Made by a program: the position numbers and the translations under genes. Shown here piece by piece: positions 59,847 through 64,000 of a stretch of DNA of 64,000 nt. Within the stretch, counting starts at the first letter, position 1; every line of letters begins with the position of its first letter. Origin of the DNA: Acidimicrobiia bacterium (lineage in GTDB: Bacteria > Actinomycetota > Acidimicrobiia > ATN3 > PSLF01); the NCBI GenBank assembly GCA_040289475.1, contig PSLF01000004.1:33191-97190 (forward strand), in the 5' to 3' direction. The notes beneath the pieces were generated by a model. It did not search any database and was not told where the DNA came from. It saw only the letters and a list, made by a program, of their open reading frames with translations.

Positions 59847-60335
59847 ATGCAAGGCGATCCCAAAGTTATTGAAATTCTCAACAGAGCACTCGCTCTAGAG
59901 TTAACAGCGATAAACCAGTATCTCGTCAACTCAAAGCTCCTCGAAAACATCGGCGCCACCAAGCTTGCCAAGATGGCACGAGATGAGTCGTTTGGGGAAA
60001 TGCGGCATGCCGAGTTGCTGATCGACCGAATTGTGTATCTAGAAGGCAAACCAGAGATGTCTTACTCGGCGTCGATAGTGACATGGTCTACCCTGGGCGA
60101 AATGCTCGGACAGCAGCTAGATCTAGAAAGAGACGCTGTAAAGCTTTACAACGATGGAATATCTGTAGCGCTCGCCTCCAACGACGCCGGTTCAAGAATG
60201 CTCATGGAAAAGATTCTCCAAGACGAAGAGGAAGAGGTGGAGTGGTACGAAGCGCAGCTGGAGCTGTTAGAGCGCATAGGAGAAGCAGCTTATTTGCAGC
60301 TGCAAGCCGAATCAGCCGAAGAAGATGACGAGTAG
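59847..60335 (+). CDS. bfr: Bacterioferritin with altered ferroxidase B site
   Basis: The 162-aa iron-storage subunit of a 24-mer cage oxidises Fe2+ and stores the mineral. By direct count, the usual residues occur at the usual numbers: Glu18, Tyr25, Glu51, Met52 (haem ligand), His54, Glu94 and Glu127. The second-site ligand His130 is replaced by Glu, in the run LQDEEEEVEWYEA. AGGAGG lies 10 nt before the ATG, and a TAGAAT -10-like box lies further upstream. It overlaps the thioesterase gene by 11 bp. The His-to-Glu change may alter iron turnover. Confidence 0.93.
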   Translation: MQGDPKVIEILNRALALELTAINQYLVNSKLLENIGATKLAKMARDESFGEMRHAELLIDRIVYLEGKPEMSYSASIVTWSTLGEMLGQQLDLERDAVKLYNDGISVALASNDAGSRMLMEKILQDEEEEVEWYEAQLELLERIGEAAYLQLQAESAEEDDE

Positions 60336-60741
60336 TACATCCGCAGGAATCGATGTCGGATCAGTGGGCCGAGCCTCGATGATCGTCGGAGCTTCGGACA
60401 CCGCTCGCAGTCAGCACAGCGGTGACGTGGAAGTATTAGCGACACCCCGTCTTCTAGCACTGTGTGAAGAGGCTGCCGTGGCGACAATTTCTCCTTTTCT
60501 CCCGCCAGACAAGACCTCTGTCGGGGCCAGGGCCGAGATCGATCATCTGGCACCTTCTTTTATCGGAGCCCAGGTCGAGGCGACAGCGAAAGTTGTCGAG
60601 GTATCGGGCTCAAGAATCGTTTTCGACATTGAAGCTCTTGAAGGCGAAAAGCCAGTCGGGCGGTGCCGCCACGTCCGCGTAATCGTTGAGAGGAGCCGCT
60701 TCGACTTCGTGCAAAAAGGAGATCAAGATACCGGGCGCTAG
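60325..60741 (+). CDS. FlK-like hotdog thioesterase
   Basis: This 138-aa hotdog-fold protein resembles fluoroacetyl-CoA thioesterase. Motifs are LATPRLLALCEEAAV (the Thr and Glu of the active site, about residues 38-52) and GARAEIDHLAPSFIGA (the His, about 66-81), followed by the beta-sheet VEATAKVVEVSGSRIVFDI. It probably hydrolyses a short acyl-CoA; most relatives are not fluoroacetate-specific. It overlaps bfr by 11 bp, an odd pairing of functions. Confidence 0.85.
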   Translation: MTSSTSAGIDVGSVGRASMIVGASDTARSQHSGDVEVLATPRLLALCEEAAVATISPFLPPDKTSVGARAEIDHLAPSFIGAQVEATAKVVEVSGSRIVFDIEALEGEKPVGRCRHVRVIVERSRFDFVQKGDQDTGR

Positions 60742-60747
60742 ATGAGC

Positions 60748-62589
60748 CTAGGAAACCCCATTTACACTCTTGACCCGGGATCTTGTCGCAGCAGATGGTA
60801 TCGTCATCTTAACAGTCGTACGCCCCGCAGTCTCGATGTCCACCCAGGCGCCTACCATCTCCGCAACACGCCGCATAGTGGCTATGCCCAACTTACCATC
60901 CAATATGTACTCGTTCTCGGACTGCTCTCTAAAGCCTGGACCATCGTCAGAGACAGTAAGTTCGAGACCCGCTGTCGTTGCTGCCAATCTAAGCCTCGCT
61001 TTCTTGGGATGCGCATGCTGGAGGGCGTTTTCGAGAGCCTCGTTGGCGACTCTATAAATGGAAACTGCAACCTGACGGTCGACTGCTCCGGCCCAATCCC
61101 AGTCTGCCTCCACTGCAAGACCTTGGCGTCTATAAGCAGTGACCAATTCTTTAAGCGCCGCCTCCAGCCCCAGCTGCTCTAGGGTAGGCGGGTACACAGT
61201 AGTAACTAGTCCCCTCGCTTCGGCAATGTTCTCGGACAGGGAGGAAATTCCTTCATTTAGCAGTCGCGTTCCTGTCTCGCTGTCGCCTCGAACTAAGAGC
61301 ATTCGCGCGTGTGACAGTTTTAGTAAAGACGCAGTCAGGGGCTGGACCAACCCGTCGTGGATCCTCGTAGCAACAGCACTACGCTCCCTGTCGACAGCCA
61401 GTAAGACCTCGTCGACCAGTGCTTTCTCGCCCATGAGCATGGAGGAGAGCACAGCAGAAGCTTTGAGCTCCGTCGATCTTTCGAATGCTAGCTTTGCGAC
61501 CGACGCGGTCAAAGACACAGAGAATCCCGCGTAAAAAATGGCTCTGTGCACTACCGTCGCCTCGCTTTCTCTGCTAAAAGATGCAAGAAGAATGACAGCG
61601 AGAACGATGGGTCCGGCAACCGACACGAAAGGCCCTGCAATCCTTTTGAAATTTTGGGCGGAGGCGTCCGTACGAACTGCCATCTTGAGCGTGTCGATCT
61701 CCAAAGAGGGGTACAGCTCTCGTCGTAACCCTCCCCTTCCGCTGCGCAGCTGCGCCCCAACCCTATCGGCCTCGAAAGCCTCGCCGAAGGCTGCCGCTCC
61801 AATGATGAGAATGAGAGCAGCTTGGGCCGAGCCACCCGTGGGATGTCGCTCAAACGCGTTTAGAATCCGGGCCATAAGCATGGTGGTAGCCACACTTTGA
61901 CATAGACAGCCCAAAAATATCCATCGGCTCGAGTGCTCGAAGAAGGTGTGGCCGTGCAAAAAGTTGACAAATGCACCGGCTACCGCTATAGACCAGCCTG
62001 CGATCTGCATGAGAGCGAGGACTTCTACCCAGGCAATGCTCGGGATCCCTTTAGGTATAGCGAGTACACTCTGGACAGCGAACAGGGCAGATCCCAAAGA
62101 CAACACGTCCAGCGCTGCCAGGCGATGGTGATGTGGCTCTGGAAAAAACACTTTCGATCGCAAATACGCAGCACAGGCGATACCTACCAGAACCACCACT
62201 CCACTTGACCCGATTCCAAGAAACCATGCACTACCTGGGACAGTACCCGTTTGAGATAGAGAGGCGAGCGAGCCGCGCAAAATGCCAGCGAGGCCAAAGG
62301 CGAGCATCGTCCCAGAGGAGAAAAACCCTATAAATGCCAGTACCCTCCAAAAACGCTTCTCAAGATCTGGCATTGCTCTTGGAACCTGAAGCAACGAAGC
62401 TCCAGTAACAGCGAAGAAAAAGGCTGTGGGTAGCCACACAACGCCGGCATACGGCTTAGAGAGCGGATTCGCAAAGAACGCTATGGCAAGGACGAAAGAT
62501 CCCGTCAGGACCACAGTTGCCCGACGGATTAGCGTAAGCTTGTGGGCTGCGTCGGCACGATCGATTGAAATTGTTCCAGCTTCCACCAT
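60748..62589 (-). CDS. Multi-pass sensor histidine kinase (NarX/LiaS type)
   Basis: The 613-aa kinase has about eight to ten N-terminal helices (residues 25-370). HisKA_3 follows with the His in VATRIHDGLVQPLTASL (about residue 413), then a HATPase: N-box ANEALENALQHAHPKK, SDDGPGFRE and LGIATMRRVAEMVG. The domain set is complete. No partner regulator adjoins it. Its membrane part is far larger than that of the kinase at the left edge. It converges on the thioesterase gene. Confidence 0.9.
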   Translation of the reverse strand: MVEAGTISIDRADAAHKLTLIRRATVVLTGSFVLAIAFFANPLSKPYAGVVWLPTAFFFAVTGASLLQVPRAMPDLEKRFWRVLAFIGFFSSGTMLAFGLAGILRGSLASLSQTGTVPGSAWFLGIGSSGVVVLVGIACAAYLRSKVFFPEPHHHRLAALDVLSLGSALFAVQSVLAIPKGIPSIAWVEVLALMQIAGWSIAVAGAFVNFLHGHTFFEHSSRWIFLGCLCQSVATTMLMARILNAFERHPTGGSAQAALILIIGAAAFGEAFEADRVGAQLRSGRGGLRRELYPSLEIDTLKMAVRTDASAQNFKRIAGPFVSVAGPIVLAVILLASFSRESEATVVHRAIFYAGFSVSLTASVAKLAFERSTELKASAVLSSMLMGEKALVDEVLLAVDRERSAVATRIHDGLVQPLTASLLKLSHARMLLVRGDSETGTRLLNEGISSLSENIAEARGLVTTVYPPTLEQLGLEAALKELVTAYRRQGLAVEADWDWAGAVDRQVAVSIYRVANEALENALQHAHPKKARLRLAATTAGLELTVSDDGPGFREQSENEYILDGKLGIATMRRVAEMVGAWVDIETAGRTTVKMTIPSAATRSRVKSVNGVS

Positions 62590-62682
62590 TATCTCGCCGA
62601 CGGGCGAGTGCTAAGTGGCGTACGGGCTTACTTTATCTTCACCGCTTTCTCCCATAGTTTTCGGGAGGCACTGCCGCCGTTA

Positions 62683-64000
62683 TTACCCGAAGTTAGATCC
62701 CAGGCGGACAAGCTTGTAAGCTGCGGACAAACGAATCACAAGGCCGGTTGTCGCTACTAATCCCACAATACCTAAGGCAAGCGTTGGCTTGCCCAAGGCC
62801 ATGAACACCGCCAAAATCAGCAGGCGCCCATCGCGTCCAGCAAGAAGATTGCCGATCAAGCGTTCGCTCCTTTCTATGTAGGAACGAACCTCTAAGGGAG
62901 CTACTAGCTCCAATCTATCCTTGGACGACATCGACAGTAGCGAGGAAGCCACCGAAATCCCCAAAAGCAATATCACATATTGAACCCGGGTTCCATATGC
63001 CAAAGATCGCAGTGCTACCCCCGTGAGGATGGCGGTGTCGCCGATCCGGTCAAAAACGCCGTCGAGAAGGCGGCCAAAGCGACTTTCTGAGAAAGTGGCC
63101 CTCGCGATCTCGCCGTCAACACCATCTATTACCGACACGAGCTGAATCAAAATTGCCACGAGCAACGGGGAAATTTCGCTGAGTGAAGCCGTCAGGGACG
63201 CCACTAATGCCAAAAACAAGGCGAAGGTCGATATCGCGTTGGGACTAGGTCGAAAACGCGCGATACCAGCCGTTATAGCCAAAGATAAGGGGCGGTTTAT
63301 GTACCGAGCGATTATTCCATCTTTAGTACCGCGCAGCTCCTTGAGCGCTTTGCGCCTCGCCCAGGCCAGGTCTTGCGGAGTGTCTATGTCTTGCCAAGTA
63401 CAGCCTTTTGGAACTTCCACGACGTACAGCGGGACGTCCTGTGCCATCGCTTCCAGAGCCGACGAAACGGTCACCTCCGACTGCACCCCGGTAGCCATGG
63501 AATCCAGGTAAGCAAAGACCTGAGAAGTGAGAAGGTGGGCCCCGGCGTCTAGGTACAGCCTGAAACAATCCACACCTTCGAGCTGCTTGCCAACCCTGAT
63601 GACCCGCCCTTCCGCGTCACACAACACCTTGGTCGCTTCTTCTACGTCGACGCCCTCGGGTACCGAGGAGTCTACGAGGATAGAGGGTGCTCGTCCCTCG
63701 AGAAGTGCTTCGATACACCGCACCGGCGTGTAGTGATCTCCCGAAATCGAGACAAATCGTTCGCCCGGCTTTATAAAAGGCGCTACCGCTGTGAGGCTAG
63801 CACCGTTTCCCTCTTGCCACCGTGGAGCGTACACAACCTTCACTCGGCCTAGCTCGCCGTCTGTGCCGCCAAACACCCGCCTGCAATACTCTCCCACCTC
63901 GGGGTGAGCTCCGTAGACGACAATGACGGTGTCTAGGCCCGCTCTCAATAGCGTGTGAACCGCCCGCTCCACTAGAGGAACCCCGAGAAGGGGCTGAAGC
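62683..64000 (-). CDS. Nucleotidyltransferase/CDP-alcohol transferase fusion, IPCT-DIPPS-like (partial, N terminus beyond window)
   Basis: The frame continues past base 64000 (upstream residues LQPLLGVPLVER are visible), so the protein is incomplete. The first domain is a sugar-phosphate-type nucleotidyltransferase with VSISGDHYTPVR and VVEVPKGCTWQDIDTPQDL. The second is a CDP-alcohol phosphotransferase whose full motif is present: DGVDGEIAR, then eight residues, then GRLLDGVFD. Four or more helices follow. This order matches the bifunctional enzyme that makes CDP-inositol from inositol-1-phosphate and joins it to another inositol phosphate, in the path to di-myo-inositol phosphate. Other fusions of these domains exist, so the substrate is inferred. 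Confidence 0.8.
   Translation of the reverse strand, partial: LQPLLGVPLVERAVHTLLRAGLDTVIVVYGAHPEVGEYCRRVFGGTDGELGRVKVVYAPRWQEGNGASLTAVAPFIKPGERFVSISGDHYTPVRCIEALLEGRAPSILVDSSVPEGVDVEEATKVLCDAEGRVIRVGKQLEGVDCFRLYLDAGAHLLTSQVFAYLDSMATGVQSEVTVSSALEAMAQDVPLYVVEVPKGCTWQDIDTPQDLAWARRKALKELRGTKDGIIARYINRPLSLAITAGIARFRPSPNAISTFALFLALVASLTASLSEISPLLVAILIQLVSVIDGVDGEIARATFSESRFGRLLDGVFDRIGDTAILTGVALRSLAYGTRVQYVILLLGISVASSLLSMSSKDRLELVAPLEVRSYIERSERLIGNLLAGRDGRLLILAVFMALGKPTLALGIVGLVATTGLVIRLSAAYKLVRLGSNFG

Noticed and set aside
1-64000. CRISPR arrays, insertion sequences, prophage or integrase genes
   Set aside because: No spaced direct-repeat array, transposase motif or attachment duplication was seen next to either tRNA gene.

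Overview
The window reads as a continuous stretch of chromosome from a deep-branching, probably thermophilic actinobacterium (Actinomycetota) of moderate GC content. Lineage evidence includes GTG and TTG starts, a LytR-CpsA-Psr protein, GlnE, a FmdB zinc ribbon and a topA/tmk/holB block. A Tad pilus locus of the mycobacterial type (ssd-tadA-tadB-tadC-DUF4244-tadE) has a divergent HAD-IB phosphatase beside it. At the right edge, a nucleotidyltransferase/CDP-alcohol transferase fusion resembles the enzyme that makes di-myo-inositol phosphate, a solute of thermophiles. No transposase, integrase, phage gene or CRISPR array was seen. Family names were assigned by eye from motifs, without a database search.

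Layout. 0-6 kb: a histidine-kinase-like protein without its histidine, an AidB-type acyl-CoA dehydrogenase, a 44-residue membrane protein, a flavin reductase, a zinc alcohol dehydrogenase and an aldo/keto reductase. 6-14 kb: a mostly minus-strand envelope block (HExxH peptidase, double zinc-ribbon membrane protein, trypsin-like protease, PAS sensor kinase, M23 peptidase) enclosing two plus-strand receiver-only response regulators. 14-18 kb: tRNA-Thr(CGT), a secreted beta-propeller protein and an acyl-CoA synthetase. 18-24.6 kb: the minus-strand run topA-MFS-tmk-holB. 25-27 kb: a lipoprotein, an LCP protein and GreA. 27-33 kb: a LOG-like protein, the Tad operon and the HAD phosphatase. 34-45 kb: a 27-residue membrane microprotein, a 982-residue secreted protein, NadE, GlnE, MgtC and a membrane phosphatase. 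45-51.5 kb: hydantoinase A/B, a GAF histidine kinase, a HEAT-repeat protein and an enoyl-CoA hydratase. 51.7-64 kb: tRNA-Ala(CGC), a translin-family protein with a membrane partner, GalU, PlsY, FmdB, an mtnP remnant, an ABC exporter, UppP, a PHP phosphoesterase, bacterioferritin, a FlK-like thioesterase, another sensor kinase and the DIPPS-like enzyme.

How the genes fit together. Several sets serve the cell envelope: the protease block, LCP, M23, UppP, PlsY, GalU and the Tad pilus. Acyl-CoA metabolism is scattered through the window (AidB-like dehydrogenase, acyl-CoA synthetase, enoyl-CoA hydratase, thioesterase). Three NarX/LiaS-type kinases and one HisKA kinase occur, but no DNA-binding response regulator does; the only receivers have no output domain.

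The points that most deserve a second look are the bacterial translin homologue with four conserved acidic positions, the DIPPS-like fusion enzyme, the histidine-less kinase, the bacterioferritin with an altered ferroxidase B site, the mtnP remnant truncated at both ends, and two microproteins with strong ribosome binding sites.
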